A stretch of 58,685 nucleotides of DNA from Pseudomonas amygdali (GTDB taxonomy: Bacteria > Pseudomonadota > Gammaproteobacteria > Pseudomonadales > Pseudomonadaceae): NCBI RefSeq assembly GCF_002699855.1, contig NZ_LKBW01000035.1, forward strand, positions 8,830 through 67,514, in the 5' to 3' direction. Made by a program: the position numbers and the translations under genes. Numbering within the stretch: the stretch's first letter is position 1; the number at the start of each line of letters is the position of its first letter. Below the pieces are notes generated by a model. The model had not been told where the DNA came from. It saw nothing but the letters and a program-made list of their open reading frames with translations, and searched no databases. Below, piece after piece: positions 27,105-36,409 of this stretch.

Positions 27105-28689
27105 TGTCCAGCGCCTCCGGCAACATGTCGGGATAGTCCAGCGTGTAATGCAGGCCACGGCTTTCCTTGCGCCGCATGGCCGAACAGATCATCAGTTCCG
27201 CCACCTGCGCCAGGTTGCGTAACTCGATCAGGTCACGGCTGACCTTGTAGTTGCTGTAGAACTCGTCGATCTCATCCAGCAACAAACGCACACGGTGCTG
27301 AGCGCGTTGCAGGCGCTTGTTGGTACGCACAATGCCGACGTAGTCCCACATGAATCGTCTCAGTTCATCCCAGTTGTGCGCGATGATCACGTCTTCGTCC
27401 GAATCAGTGACCTGGCTGGCGTCCCACGCCGGAAGGTTGGTGGGCATCTGTACGTCGGCCAGTTGCTGCTCGATGTCTGCCGCTGCCGAGCGTGCATACA
27501 CGAAGCACTCCAGCAGTGAGTTGCTGGCCATGCGGTTGGCACCGTGCAGGCCGGTGAAGCTGGTCTCGCCGATGGCGTACAGGCCAGGCACGTCGGTGTG
27601 GCCCTTGCTGTCTACCATGACACCACCACAGGTGTAATGCGCCGCCGGGACCACCGGAATCGGCTGACGAGTGATGTCGATGGAGAATTCCAGGCAGCGC
27701 TCGTAGACGGTTGGAAAGTGGGTCTTGATGAAGGCTTCCGGTTTGTGGCTGATGTCCAGATAAACGCAGTCGATACCCAGTCGCTTCATTTCGTGGTCTA
27801 TCGCACGGGCAACAATATCGCGAGGGGCCAGTTCTGCCCGTTCGTCGAACCGTGGCATAAAACGTTCGCCGCTGGGCAAATTGAGGTAAGCGCCTTCACC
27901 GCGAAGTGCTTCGGTGATCAGAAAACTCTTGGCCTGGGGGTGATACAGGCAGGTGGGGTGAAACTGGTTGAATTCCAGATTCGCCACCCGGCAACCGGAA
28001 CGCCAGGCCATGGCGATGCCATCGCCGCAGGCACCGTCGGGGTTGCTGGTGTACAGATAAACCTTGGCAGCGCCACCTGACGCGAGGATGGTAAAGCGCG
28101 CGCCGTAGGTGTCCACTTCACCGCTGTTGCGATTGAGTACATAAGCGCCCAGGCAGCGCTGGCCTTCCAGCCCGAGACGGCGTTCGGTGATCAGGTCGAT
28201 GGCGGCGCGCTGTTCGAGCAGTTCGATATTCGGCCGTTTACGGGCTTGTTCAAGCAGGGTACGAAAGATCGCTGCGCCTGTGGCATCGGCGGCGTGGATG
28301 ATCCGCCTGTGGCTGTGACCGCCTTCGCGTGTCAGGTGGAATTCAAAGCCGCTTTCGTCGGTATCTGCGTCATCGCCCCGAGTGAAAGGCACGCCCTGAT
28401 CGATCAGCCACTGAATGGCCTCGCGGCTGTGCTCGACGGTGAAACGCACTGCTTCTTCGTTGCAAAGGCCGCCGCCGGCATTCAGCGTGTCTTCAACATG
28501 AGACTGCACGGTATCGGTGTCATCCAGTACTGCTGCCACACCGCCCTGGGCCCAGAATGTCGAGCCATTGGCCAGATCGCCTTTGCTCAGCACTGCGATG
28601 CTCAGGTGTCCGGGAAGCGTCAGTGCCAGGCTCAATCCGGCAGCGCCACTGCCAATTACCAGTACGTCATGCTGAAAATGTTGACTCAT
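27073..28689 (-). CDS. nadB: L-aspartate oxidase
   Basis: 538 residues. It oxidises L-aspartate to iminoaspartate with FAD, the first step of de novo NAD synthesis. FAD-binding [15 protein letters not shown] (10-24) is at the N-terminus. [29 protein letters not shown], the catalytic-loop HFPTVYERC region, [15 protein letters not shown] and the [19 protein letters not shown] motif follow. It is divergent from algU, the typical gammaproteobacterial arrangement. Confidence 0.96.
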   Translation of the reverse strand: MSQHFQHDVLVIGSGAAGLSLALTLPGHLSIAVLSKGDLANGSTFWAQGGVAAVLDDTDTVQSHVEDTLNAGGGLCNEEAVRFTVEHSREAIQWLIDQGVPFTRGDDADTDESGFEFHLTREGGHSHRRIIHAADATGAAIFRTLLEQARKRPNIELLEQRAAIDLITERRLGLEGQRCLGAYVLNRNSGEVDTYGARFTILASGGAAKVYLYTSNPDGACGDGIAMAWRSGCRVANLEFNQFHPTCLYHPQAKSFLITEALRGEGAYLNLPSGERFMPRFDERAELAPRDIVARAIDHEMKRLGIDCVYLDISHKPEAFIKTHFPTVYERCLEFSIDITRQPIPVVPAAHYTCGGVMVDSKGHTDVPGLYAIGETSFTGLHGANRMASNSLLECFVYARSAAADIEQQLADVQMPTNLPAWDASQVTDSDEDVIIAHNWDELRRFMWDYVGIVRTNKRLQRAQHRVRLLLDEIDEFYSNYKVSRDLIELRNLAQVAELMICSAMRRKESRGLHYTLDYPDMLPEALDTILVPPTYVG

Positions 28690-28716
28690 CTACGAATTCT
28701 GCCCTTGGCGACCACT

Positions 28717-28744
28717 AGTATAAGTATTGGGGTAACGGCACAAT
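28717..28744 (-). promoter_or_regulatory. putative nadB promoter
   Basis: On the minus strand TATACT (28722-28717) lies 28 bp before the nadB start. ATTGTG, 16 bp further upstream, is an acceptable -35. The -10 matches the consensus in five of six positions. Confidence 0.45.
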
Positions 28745-28911
28745 AGCCACGCCTACATGGCAATGTGAGACCACAGCGGGTATGGATTGTGCTCCAGTCC
28801 CGGATGTCATGCATATTGTTTTCCCTGTTATCTGTTACTGGAAATGCTCCAGTGCACTGATTTCAAAGAGCTTTGTGCAGTCTGCGGCTCACGCCTGTGA
28901 TTGTGCCAATG
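28745..28911. other. distal part of the nadB-algU intergenic region
   Basis: This stretch between the nadB promoter and the first AlgU-type promoter holds no supported gene. A 69-codon plus-strand frame at 28782-28991 overlaps promoter elements and has no family character. Confidence 0.35.
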
Positions 28912-28939
28912 GAACTTTTTGCCAGGATCCATGCTCAAT
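28912..28939 (+). promoter_or_regulatory. distal AlgU-type promoter candidate upstream of algU
   Basis: GAACTT (28912-28917), a 17-bp spacer, then TCAAT. The -35 is a perfect match to the AlgU/RpoE consensus and the -10 is partial. Multiple AlgU-dependent promoters are known before algU in P. aeruginosa. Confidence 0.45.
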
Positions 28940-29100
28940 AGCAGGTTGCCTACACAGGAACAGCGTCGTTTTCGCAGGGTTAGATAAGTGATCATCAACT
29001 GCGAAACCGGCGACAAGACTATTCACGCAGCCGACCGTGTCGCGCTGCGTTTTTCGTGCAGGCTTTACGATGGCCCGCAGGAAACTTGCTTGAAGGGGGA

Positions 29101-29127
29101 GAACTTTTGCGAAAAGCCCGAGTCTAT
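29101..29127 (+). promoter_or_regulatory. AlgU (sigma22/RpoE-type) autoregulatory promoter
   Basis: GAACTT (29101-29106), a 16-bp spacer and TCTAT (29123-29127), against the consensus GAACTT-N16/17-TCTGA. It lies 60 bp before algU, in the position of the autoregulated promoter known for this locus. Confidence 0.7.
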
Positions 29128-29186
29128 GTTTGCGAGCCTGAACAATGTCAGTTGCAGCACTCCTTCATGCTTAACGAGGAGTGTTC

Positions 29187-29768
29187 ATGCTAACCCAGGA
29201 AGAGGATCAGCAGCTTGTCGAGCGCGTACAGCGTGGCGATACGCGAGCATTTGATCTGTTGGTGCTGAAGTATCAGCACAAAATTCTAGGGTTGATCGTG
29301 CGATTCGTGCACGACACCCATGAGGCTCAGGACGTTGCACAGGAAGCCTTTATCAAGGCTTACCGTGCTCTCGGAAACTTTCGCGGTGACAGTGCTTTTT
29401 ATACCTGGCTGTATCGCATCGCCATTAACACGGCGAAAAACTATTTGGTGTCGCGAGGTCGGCGTCCACCGGATAGCGATGTAAGGTCTGAAGACGCGGA
29501 GTTCTACGACGGCGATCATGGCCTCAAGGACATCGAGTCGCCGGAACGTGCATTGTTGAGAGATGAGATCGAGGGCACCGTCCATCGGACCATCCAGCTT
29601 CTCCCGGAAGATTTACGTACGGCGCTAACTTTACGTGAATTCGATGGTCTGAGTTATGAAGACATTGCGAGCGTCATGCAGTGTCCTGTTGGTACCGTGC
29701 GCTCTCGGATCTTCCGCGCTCGGGAAGCCATCGATAAAGCCCTGCAGCCGTTGTTGCAGGAATCCTGA
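29187..29768 (+). CDS. algU: ECF sigma factor AlgU (AlgT/RpoE)
   Basis: 193 residues, nearly identical by eye to Pseudomonas AlgU. It directs envelope-stress and alginate genes and, in P. syringae, many virulence genes. Region 2 (FDLLVLKYQHKILGLIVRFVHD...DVAQEAFIKAYRALGNFRGDSAFYTWLYRIA) and region 4 (LREFDGLSYEDIASVMQCPVGTVRSRIFRAREAI) are complete. The ATG at 29187 has CGAGGAG upstream. The mucA-mucB genes follow at once. Confidence 0.98.
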   Translation: MLTQEEDQQLVERVQRGDTRAFDLLVLKYQHKILGLIVRFVHDTHEAQDVAQEAFIKAYRALGNFRGDSAFYTWLYRIAINTAKNYLVSRGRRPPDSDVRSEDAEFYDGDHGLKDIESPERALLRDEIEGTVHRTIQLLPEDLRTALTLREFDGLSYEDIASVMQCPVGTVRSRIFRAREAIDKALQPLLQES

Positions 29769-29801
29769 GACAGCGGCGATAGCCCAAGAGAGGAACCCGC
29801 C

Positions 29802-30392
29802 ATGAGTCGTGAAGCCCTGCAGGAATCGCTGTCCGCGGTACTGGATAACGAAGCGGACGAACTGGAATTACGTCGGGTATTGAATGCCATTGACGATGCC
29901 GATACTCGCGCTACCTGGTCGCGTTACCAAGTTGCCCGTGCAGCTATGCACAAAGAGCTGCTGATCCCGCATCTGGATATTTCGGCTGCTGTATCTGCCG
30001 CGATCGCCGATGAAGTCAGCCCGCTCAAAGCAGCACGTGGACCTTGGCGCACGCTGGGTCGTCTGGCTGTTGCAGCGTCGGTTACCGTAGCCGTTCTGGC
30101 CGGTGTCCGCCTGTACAACCAGGACGATATCGCCGGTGCACAACTGGCACAGCAGACCCAACAGCCTGCCAACCTGACTGTTTCACAAGTGAAAGGCCCT
30201 GCCGTACTGGCTGGCTACACTGAAAGTACCGAGCAGGCGCCTGGCCCTATGGCCAACGGCGTGTTGCAGGGTGCTGGTCAAGGTGATCAACGTCTGCCTG
30301 GCTACCTGCGTCAGCACGCCCAGGAAGCAGCGTTGAAAGGTACTGAAAGCGCGCTGCCTTACGCACGTGCTGCGAGTCTGGAAAACCGTTAA
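29802..30392 (+). CDS. mucA: anti-sigma factor MucA
   Basis: 196 residues, full length and not truncated (mucoid mutants of P. aeruginosa often carry mucA frameshifts). The cytoplasmic N-terminal domain (MSREALQESLSAVLDNEADELELRRVL) binds AlgU. A single membrane helix lies at about 83-101 (LGRLAVAASVTVAVLAGV), and a periplasmic domain is cleaved by AlgW and bound by MucB. It lies 33 bp after algU. Confidence 0.97.
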   Translation: MSREALQESLSAVLDNEADELELRRVLNAIDDADTRATWSRYQVARAAMHKELLIPHLDISAAVSAAIADEVSPLKAARGPWRTLGRLAVAASVTVAVLAGVRLYNQDDIAGAQLAQQTQQPANLTVSQVKGPAVLAGYTESTEQAPGPMANGVLQGAGQGDQRLPGYLRQHAQEAALKGTESALPYARAASLENR

Positions 30393-30400
30393 GGAGGATC

Positions 30401-31360
30401 ATGCGAGCCGTCCCTCTACTGCCATTACTGCTTGGTGGATGGCTTGCCCTCCCGGTACAGGCTGATGATGCGCAAGACGCAATCAATCGTCTTGCCAAGG
30501 TTGATCAGCAGCAGAGCTATCAAGGCACCTTTGTATACGAACGCAATGGTAGTTTTTCTACCCATCGAATCTGGCACCGCATAGCGGATGGGCATGTTCA
30601 GGAGCGTTTGTTGCAGCTTGATGGCTCTGCTCAGGAAGTTCTGCGTGTTGACGGGCTTACACAGTGCGTCAGCGGCACGCTTGAAGCGGGTGTGGCCAAT
30701 CCGGCCGACTCATCTGCCCGCGCATTCGATGTCAAAAGACTTTCCGCCTGGTACGACATAAAAATTGTCGGAAAATCCAGAGTGGCCGGTCGTCAGGCAA
30801 CTATCGTTGCGCTGTCCCCCAAGGACCAGCATCGATACGGCCTTGAACTTCACTTGGATAACGAAACCGGTCTTGTGCTCAAGTCGCTTCTGTTGAGCGA
30901 GAAGGGGCAACTGCTCGAACGTTTCCAGTTTACCGATCTCGATACCGTCGGCGTTCTGTCTGAGCAAATGCTCAACACTAGCGCCGACTGCAAGCCCGTG
31001 TCTGTGTTGAAAGCCAAGCCTGAGCCGTCCATAAGTTCTGTGGCATGGCATTCTGATTGGTTGCCGCCTGGTTTCGAAGTCAGCAGCAGTGGTGTGCGCA
31101 AGGACTCCTCCACGCAATCCTCCGTTACCCATCTGATGTATGGCGACGGTCTGGCGCGTTTTTCAGTGTTCATCGAGGCAGTGAAAGGCGGGGCATCTTC
31201 GGATATTCGCACTCAGCTAGGCCCGACAGTGGCGGTCTCGCGTCGTCTCACAACACCGCAGGGCGATATGATGGTGACGGTCGTCGGAGAAATACCGATG
31301 GGCACCGCCGAGCGTATAGCCTTGTCGATGCGTAACGACGAATCTCCAGCCAAAAAATAA
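30401..31360 (+). CDS. mucB: periplasmic regulator MucB (RseB)
   Basis: 319 residues with a Sec signal peptide (cleavage after PVQA near residue 21). MucB binds the periplasmic part of MucA and protects it from AlgW until lipid or LPS signals release it. Two RseB-type domains are visible: YQGTFVYERNGSFSTHRIWHRIADG onward, and the C-terminal domain from about residue 205 (WLPPGFEV). The start is 8 bp after mucA with AGGAG. Confidence 0.95.
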   Translation: MRAVPLLPLLLGGWLALPVQADDAQDAINRLAKVDQQQSYQGTFVYERNGSFSTHRIWHRIADGHVQERLLQLDGSAQEVLRVDGLTQCVSGTLEAGVANPADSSARAFDVKRLSAWYDIKIVGKSRVAGRQATIVALSPKDQHRYGLELHLDNETGLVLKSLLLSEKGQLLERFQFTDLDTVGVLSEQMLNTSADCKPVSVLKAKPEPSISSVAWHSDWLPPGFEVSSSGVRKDSSTQSSVTHLMYGDGLARFSVFIEAVKGGASSDIRTQLGPTVAVSRRLTTPQGDMMVTVVGEIPMGTAERIALSMRNDESPAKK

Positions 31361-31379
31361 ACATTTGAAGTCACGAATT

Positions 31380-31406
31380 CCAGGATGTAAAAATTTTCAT
31401 CCTGGG
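31380..31406 (+). terminator. stem-loop downstream of mucB
   Basis: CCAGGATG and CATCCTGG form a perfect 8-bp stem, and the inner AAAA/TTTT can extend it. It starts 19 bp after the mucB stop. It is not followed by a T-run, so it may stabilise or process the algU-mucAB message rather than end it cleanly. Confidence 0.5.
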
Positions 31407-31478
31407 TTTCAAGAGTCGCCAGGGCGCATTCAACCTGGCCTGGGCGCAGGTACTGAGATGTTTGGTGAGGTTTGCACG

Positions 31479-31507
31479 TTGCAAAAACTCTGGTTTTTTT
31501 CTATAGG
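31479..31507 (+). promoter_or_regulatory. independent sigma70 promoter of mucD
   Basis: TTGCAA (31479-31484), a 17-bp spacer and TATAGG (31502-31507), 137 bp before the mucD start. A separate mucD promoter is known in P. aeruginosa within mucC; this would be its counterpart in a locus without mucC. Confidence 0.55.
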
Positions 31508-31643
31508 TCACAGCCTCGCAGCTTTGGCCTTTTGTCGTTTCCAGAGGCCATGTCGCTGATCCAGAGATGAGCATCGCTGCTTGAGGTCTTTGAGTCAGTT
31601 GCTTGTACTGCTTAATTTTTTGCTCGTTACCAACGGGAGCTAT

Positions 31644-33083
31644 ATGTCGATACCACGCATGAAGTCCTACTTTTCACTGATTGCCGCTGTGCTCATGCTC
31701 GGCCAGGTTGCTACGGCTCAAGCCGAGAACCTGCCGGATTTTACCGGGCTGGTCGAGCAGGCCTCGCCAGCAGTGGTGAATATCAGTACGCGCCAGAAAC
31801 TGCCTGATCGCGCCATAGCCAATCAGCAGATGCCTGACCTGGAAGGCTTGCCGCCCATGCTGCGCGAATTTCTTGAGCGCAGCATGCCGCCAGGGTCGCG
31901 TCCGCCGGGAGCCGGCAAGGGTGATCGTCAGCGCGAAGCCCAGTCACTGGGCTCGGGCTTTATCATTTCCCCCGATGGTTACATTCTGACCAATAATCAT
32001 GTGATCGACGGTGCCGACGAGATTCTTGTGCGCCTTTCTGATCGCAGCGAGTTGAAAGCCAAGCTGATCGGTACCGACTCGCGCACCGACGTTGCGGTTC
32101 TGAAAATTGACGGCAAGGACCTCCCTACAGCGAAACTGGGCAACTCCAACACGCTCAAGGTGGGTGAGTGGGTGCTGGCGATCGGCTCGCCATTCGGCTT
32201 CGATCACTCCGTGACCAAAGGCATTGTCAGCGCCAAGGGTCGTAGTCTGCCAAACGACACATATGTGCCGTTCATTCAGACGGACGTTGCCATCAACCCG
32301 GGTAATTCGGGTGGCCCACTGTTCAACATGGCGGGTGAGGTAGTCGGGATCAACTCGCAGATATTTACCCGTTCCGGTGGTTTCATGGGGCTGTCGTTCG
32401 CGATTCCGATTGACGTCGCCATGGATGTGGCCAACCAGCTCAAGGCCAGCGGCAAAGTCAGCCGTGGCTGGCTGGGTGTGGTTATTCAGGAAGTGAACAA
32501 GGACCTTGCCGAATCGTTTGGTCTGGACAAGCCTGCCGGTGCACTGGTTGCCCAGGTGCTTGAAGATGGCCCGGCTGCCAAGGGTGGTCTGCAGGTCGGT
32601 GACGTAATTCTGAGTGCCAACGGCCAGCCAATCATCATGTCGGCTGACCTGCCGCACTTGATAGGCAACCTCAAAGACGGTAGCAAAGCAGAACTAGAAG
32701 TGATTCGCGACGGCAAGCGTCAGAAACTGACGGTCACTGTTGGCGCGCTGCCTGATGAAGGTCAGGAAATGGGCGATGTTGCTGGCACAGGCGCCGAACG
32801 CAGCAGCAACCGTCTGGGCGTGTCAGTGATCGAACTGACTGCCGAGCAGAAGAAATCCCTGGACCTCAAGGGCGGTGTGGCCATCAAGGAAGTTACAGGT
32901 GGTCCGGCTTCGCTGATTGGCCTGCAACCGGGGGATGTGATCACTCACCTGAACAATCAGGCGATTACGTCCAGTAAGCAGTTCACTGAGGTGGCGAAAA
33001 GCCTGCCCAAGGATCGCTCTGTCTCGATGCGCGTTCTGCGTCAGGGCCGTGCGACCTTCATCACCTTCAAGCTGTCCGAGTAA
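31644..33083 (+). CDS. mucD: periplasmic serine protease MucD (DegP/HtrA)
   Basis: 479 residues. The signal peptide is cleaved after AQA (about 27). The trypsin-like domain has catalytic His119 (TNNHVIDG), Asp149 (SRTDVAVLKI) and Ser222 (NPGNSGGPLF). Two PDZ domains follow (about 270-360 and 385-475). It degrades misfolded envelope proteins and dampens AlgU activation. The ATG at 31644 with GGGAG upstream is chosen over an in-frame start at 31581, which would hide the signal peptide. Confidence 0.96.
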   Translation: MSIPRMKSYFSLIAAVLMLGQVATAQAENLPDFTGLVEQASPAVVNISTRQKLPDRAIANQQMPDLEGLPPMLREFLERSMPPGSRPPGAGKGDRQREAQSLGSGFIISPDGYILTNNHVIDGADEILVRLSDRSELKAKLIGTDSRTDVAVLKIDGKDLPTAKLGNSNTLKVGEWVLAIGSPFGFDHSVTKGIVSAKGRSLPNDTYVPFIQTDVAINPGNSGGPLFNMAGEVVGINSQIFTRSGGFMGLSFAIPIDVAMDVANQLKASGKVSRGWLGVVIQEVNKDLAESFGLDKPAGALVAQVLEDGPAAKGGLQVGDVILSANGQPIIMSADLPHLIGNLKDGSKAELEVIRDGKRQKLTVTVGALPDEGQEMGDVAGTGAERSSNRLGVSVIELTAEQKKSLDLKGGVAIKEVTGGPASLIGLQPGDVITHLNNQAITSSKQFTEVAKSLPKDRSVSMRVLRQGRATFITFKLSE

Positions 33084-33101
33084 CAGGGCGGTTTGACCGG
33101 G

Positions 33102-33127
33102 AAGGGTGGCTACGGCCACCCTTTTTT
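33102..33127 (+). terminator. rho-independent terminator after mucD
   Basis: AGGGTGGC-tacg-GCCACCCT followed by TTTTT, 20 bp past the mucD stop. A compact GC stem with a UACG tetraloop and a T-run is a classical intrinsic terminator. Confidence 0.9.
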
Positions 33128-33194
33128 GTGCATGTTTGTTTCCCTTGCGTCTATCCGGGTGCCTGTAAGCGTGACGCCTCTTGCTTAGTTCAGG

Positions 33195-33200
33195 TACAAT
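33195..33200 (+). promoter_or_regulatory. -10 element of the lepA operon promoter
   Basis: TACAAT, 55 bp upstream of the lepA GTG. A weak -35 (TGACGC, 33172-33177) sits 17 bp before it. It is the first promoter-like sequence after the mucD terminator. Confidence 0.5.
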
Positions 33201-33254
33201 TCCCGGCTATTTTTCGGCGGGCAATCTGCCTGCAACCTTTTTGAGTGTTGATCC

Positions 33255-35051
33255 GTGAGTGATTTGAGTCATATCCGCAATTTCTCCATCATCGCCCACA
33301 TTGACCATGGCAAGTCGACGCTGGCCGACCGCTTCATTCAAATGTGCGGCGGCCTGTCCGAGCGCGAAATGGAAGCCCAGGTGCTCGACTCCATGGATCT
33401 TGAGCGCGAGCGCGGGATCACCATCAAGGCCCATAGCGTTACCCTGTATTACAAGGCCAAAGACGGTATCACCTACCAGTTGAACTTCATTGACACCCCG
33501 GGGCACGTCGACTTCACCTATGAAGTCAGCCGTTCTCTGGCTGCGTGCGAAGGTGCGTTGCTGGTGGTCGATGCAGGGCAGGGCGTCGAGGCTCAATCGG
33601 TCGCCAACTGCTACACCGCCATCGAGCAGGGCCTTGAGGTCATGCCGGTATTGAACAAAATGGACTTGCCGCAGGCCGATCCGGACCGCGTCAAGGAAGA
33701 GATCGAGAAGATCATCGGTATCGACGCCACTGATGCCGTGGCGTGCAGCGCCAAGAGCGGTATGGGTGTGGACGAGGTCCTCGAGCGTCTGGTAGCAACC
33801 ATTCCCGCACCGACCGGCAACATCGAAGATCCGCTGCAAGCGTTGATCATCGACTCCTGGTTCGACAACTACCTGGGCGTCGTGTCTCTGGTGCGCGTGC
33901 GCCACGGTCGCGTCAAGAAAGGCGACAAGATCCTCGTCAAGTCCACCGGCAAGCTGCATCTGGTCGACAGCGTTGGGGTGTTCAACCCCAAGCACACGGC
34001 AACCGTTGATCTGAAAGCCGGCGAAGTGGGCTTTATCATTGCCGGTATCAAGGACATTCATGGCGCGCCGGTCGGTGACACCCTGACCCTGAGCACCACG
34101 CCCGATGTTGACGTGCTGCCCGGCTTCAAGCGTATCCAGCCTCAGGTATACGCCGGCCTGTTCCCGGTCAGCTCGGACGATTTCGAAGACTTCCGTGAAG
34201 CCCTGCAAAAGCTGACGCTGAATGACTCTTCGCTGCAATACCTGCCGGAAAGCTCCGATGCACTGGGCTTTGGCTTCCGTTGTGGCTTCCTCGGCATGCT
34301 CCACATGGAGATCATCCAGGAGCGTCTTGAGCGTGAATACAATCTCGACCTGATCACCACTGCGCCAACCGTAATCTTCGAGCTGTTGCTGAAGACCGGC
34401 GAAACGATTTATGTCGATAACGCGTCCAAATTGCCTGACGTGTCGGCCATCGAAGACATGCGCGAGCCTATCGTTCGCGCAAATATTCTTGTGCCGCAGG
34501 AGCACCTGGGCAACGTCATTACGTTGTGCATCGAAAAACGTGGCGTGCAGCACGACATGCTGTTCCTCGGCACCCAGGTTCAGGTGAGCTACGATTTGCC
34601 GATGAACGAAGTGGTTCTGGACTTCTTCGATCGTCTCAAGTCTGTCAGCCGCGGTTATGCTTCGCTGGATTATCATTTTGATCGTTACCAGTCGGCCAAC
34701 CTGGTCAAGCTCGACGTTCTGATCAACGCCGAGAAGGTCGATGCCCTGGCATTGATCGTTCACCGCGACAACGCTCATTACAAAGGGCGTGCGTTGACCG
34801 AGAAGATGAAAGAGCTGATCCCTCGACAAATGTTCGACGTGGCAATTCAGGCCGCCATTGGCGGTCAGATCGTGGCCCGGACAACCGTCAAGGCGCTTAG
34901 AAAGAACGTACTGGCCAAATGCTACGGCGGCGACGTCAGCCGCAAACGTAAATTGCTGGAGAAGCAAAAGGCCGGTAAAAAACGCATGAAGCAGGTCGGC
35001 AACGTGGAAATTCCACAGGAAGCCTTCCTCGCAGTGCTCAGGTTGGAATAG
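33255..35051 (+). CDS. lepA: elongation factor 4 (LepA)
   Basis: 598 residues. A translational GTPase that back-translocates or remodels stalled ribosomes and helps 30S maturation. G1 [13 protein letters not shown] (about 14-26), switch sequence [13 protein letters not shown]3 DTPGHVDF, G4 NKMDLP, and the LepA-specific C-terminal domain ending [20 protein letters not shown]. The start is GTG at 33255 ([11 protein letters not shown]), agreeing with the family. It is the first gene of the lepA-lepB-rnc-era-recO-pdxJ run. Confidence 0.97.
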   Translation: MSDLSHIRNFSIIAHIDHGKSTLADRFIQMCGGLSEREMEAQVLDSMDLERERGITIKAHSVTLYYKAKDGITYQLNFIDTPGHVDFTYEVSRSLAACEGALLVVDAGQGVEAQSVANCYTAIEQGLEVMPVLNKMDLPQADPDRVKEEIEKIIGIDATDAVACSAKSGMGVDEVLERLVATIPAPTGNIEDPLQALIIDSWFDNYLGVVSLVRVRHGRVKKGDKILVKSTGKLHLVDSVGVFNPKHTATVDLKAGEVGFIIAGIKDIHGAPVGDTLTLSTTPDVDVLPGFKRIQPQVYAGLFPVSSDDFEDFREALQKLTLNDSSLQYLPESSDALGFGFRCGFLGMLHMEIIQERLEREYNLDLITTAPTVIFELLLKTGETIYVDNASKLPDVSAIEDMREPIVRANILVPQEHLGNVITLCIEKRGVQHDMLFLGTQVQVSYDLPMNEVVLDFFDRLKSVSRGYASLDYHFDRYQSANLVKLDVLINAEKVDALALIVHRDNAHYKGRALTEKMKELIPRQMFDVAIQAAIGGQIVARTTVKALRKNVLAKCYGGDVSRKRKLLEKQKAGKKRMKQVGNVEIPQEAFLAVLRLE

Positions 35052-35060
35052 TCAGGTCCT

Positions 35061-35915
35061 ATGTCACTAAATTTTCCGCTGTTGTTGGTCATCGCTGTGT
35101 TCGTCTGTGGCGTGCTTGCACTGATTGATCTGGTCATCCTGGCGCCTCGTCGCCGGGCTGCCATTTCGAACTATCAGGGAAGTGTCGGCGAACCTGACAT
35201 TGCTGTCGTAGAGCGCTTGAACAAAGAGCCTTTGCTGGTTGAGTACGGCAAATCGTTCTTTCCGGTGTTGTTTATCGTGCTGGTGCTTCGTTCGTTTCTG
35301 GTAGAGCCGTTCCAGATTCCTTCGGGCTCCATGAAGCCGACGCTGGATGTGGGTGATTTCATTCTGGTCAACAAGTTCGCGTATGGCATCCGCCTGCCGG
35401 TACTGGATCAGAAGGTCATCCAGCTCGGTGATCCGCAGCGTGGCGATGTGATGGTGTTCCGTTACCCAAGCGACCCAAGCGTCAACTACATCAAGCGTGT
35501 CGTCGGTCTGCCGGGTGATCGCATTCGCTATACCAGCGACAAGCGGTTGTTCATCAACGGTGAGCTGGTTGCCAAGAAACTGATCGGCGCCGAGCCCGGT
35601 ACACTGGGCAGTGCAGAACTGTACGAAGAACAACTGGGCGCAGTCGAACATCAGATCCGTCAGGAAATGAGCCGATACCGCGCGCCGCCTGACAGTGAAT
35701 GGACAGTGCCTGCTGCGCACTACTTCATGATGGGCGACAACCGCGACAACTCGAATGACAGCCGTTACTGGGATGATCCCAATATTCCCAAGGACGAACT
35801 GGGCATGGTCCCGGACAAGAACATCGTAGGCAAGGCGTTCGCCGTCTGGATGAGCTGGCCGGAGCCGAAATTGAGCCACTTCCCTAGTTTTGCACGCGTA
35901 GGGTTGATCAAGTAA
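35061..35915 (+). CDS. lepB: signal peptidase I
   Basis: 284 residues. It cleaves Sec and Tat signal peptides at the outer face of the inner membrane. Two N-terminal membrane helices (4-27 and 66-80) are present. Catalytic Ser90 in IPSGSMKPTL and Lys145 in YIKRVVGLPGD form the dyad, and GDNRDNSNDSRYW and the C-terminal SWP region are conserved. It starts 9 bp after lepA. Confidence 0.97.
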   Translation: MSLNFPLLLVIAVFVCGVLALIDLVILAPRRRAAISNYQGSVGEPDIAVVERLNKEPLLVEYGKSFFPVLFIVLVLRSFLVEPFQIPSGSMKPTLDVGDFILVNKFAYGIRLPVLDQKVIQLGDPQRGDVMVFRYPSDPSVNYIKRVVGLPGDRIRYTSDKRLFINGELVAKKLIGAEPGTLGSAELYEEQLGAVEHQIRQEMSRYRAPPDSEWTVPAAHYFMMGDNRDNSNDSRYWDDPNIPKDELGMVPDKNIVGKAFAVWMSWPEPKLSHFPSFARVGLIK

Positions 35916-35921
35916 TCGATG

Positions 35922-35944
35922 CGGCGCTGCCTGGAGCAGCGCCG
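35922..35944 (+). terminator. strong hairpin between lepB and the rnc operon part
   Basis: CGGCGCTGC-ctgga-GCAGCGCCG, a perfect 9-bp stem, lies 7 bp after the lepB stop. No long T-run follows. It may be a partial terminator or an mRNA-processing element; in E. coli the rnc transcript leader carries a hairpin cut by RNase III itself. Confidence 0.6.
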
Positions 35945-36031
35945 TATGTCATTTGGGCTGACTGGAAACGCCTCTAAACCCTGAGTCGACCCGGTCGGGC
36001 AGGCAGTGAACTCTCGAGGTTGAAGTCGAAC

Positions 36032-36409
36032 ATGACGTTCTCTACTTCTCAAAAAGGTTTTTCGCTAGTGGGATGGCTGTTGGTGCTGGCGCTTGTCGCG
36101 TTCGCGACGAGCACGGCCTTCAAGCTGGTCCCGCATTACCTCGACTATATGACGATGAAGAAAATCATCGAAACGGTCGACACCAATCAGGCCCTGGACA
36201 TTACCACGGTCGACGATTTCTACGGTTATGTCGGTAAGAACATGCAGGTCAACAGCATTCGGGATATAGATTTGAACAAGGCGTTGAAAGTGACGGTGGA
36301 GAACAATGCGTTCAAGGCTCATTTGAACTATGAGCAGCGTGAACCGTGGTTCCAGAACATCGATCTGGTGATGAAGTTCGACAAGCAATTCAGTGTGGGT
36401 AAACCGTGA
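36032..36409 (+). CDS. DUF4845 membrane-anchored protein
   Basis: 125 residues. An N-terminal pilin-like hydrophobic segment ([26 protein letters not shown], about 7-32) is followed by a small soluble domain ([16 protein letters not shown]...). DUF4845 proteins are found almost always between lepB and rnc in gammaproteobacteria; function is unknown. The stop overlaps the rnc GTG (GTGA), so translation is coupled. The ATG at 36032 was chosen; a TTG at 36020 is an alternative. Confidence 0.85.
   Translation: MTFSTSQKGFSLVGWLLVLALVAFATSTAFKLVPHYLDYMTMKKIIETVDTNQALDITTVDDFYGYVGKNMQVNSIRDIDLNKALKVTVENNAFKAHLNYEQREPWFQNIDLVMKFDKQFSVGKP

Larger units (their letters stand above)
31361..31643. other. 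mucB-mucD gap where mucC is absent
   Basis: In P. aeruginosa the order is mucB-mucC-mucD. Here 283 bp separate mucB from mucD with no MucC-like frame. A 64-codon frame at 31365-31559 shows no MucC features. The gap holds a hairpin and a sigma70 promoter, listed separately. Confidence 0.7.

Noticed and set aside
28782..28991. 69-codon plus-strand frame between nadB and algU
   Set aside because: It overlaps a candidate AlgU promoter, has no ribosome site and shows no conserved features.
31365..31559. 64-codon frame proposed as a mucC remnant
   Set aside because: No MucC-like membrane segments are visible, and the region contains a hairpin and a promoter instead.
33207..34967. 586-codon open frame on the minus strand opposite lepA
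   Set aside because: It is an antisense shadow of a strongly conserved gene in GC-rich DNA. Its translation is His/Gln/Val-rich with no family motifs.
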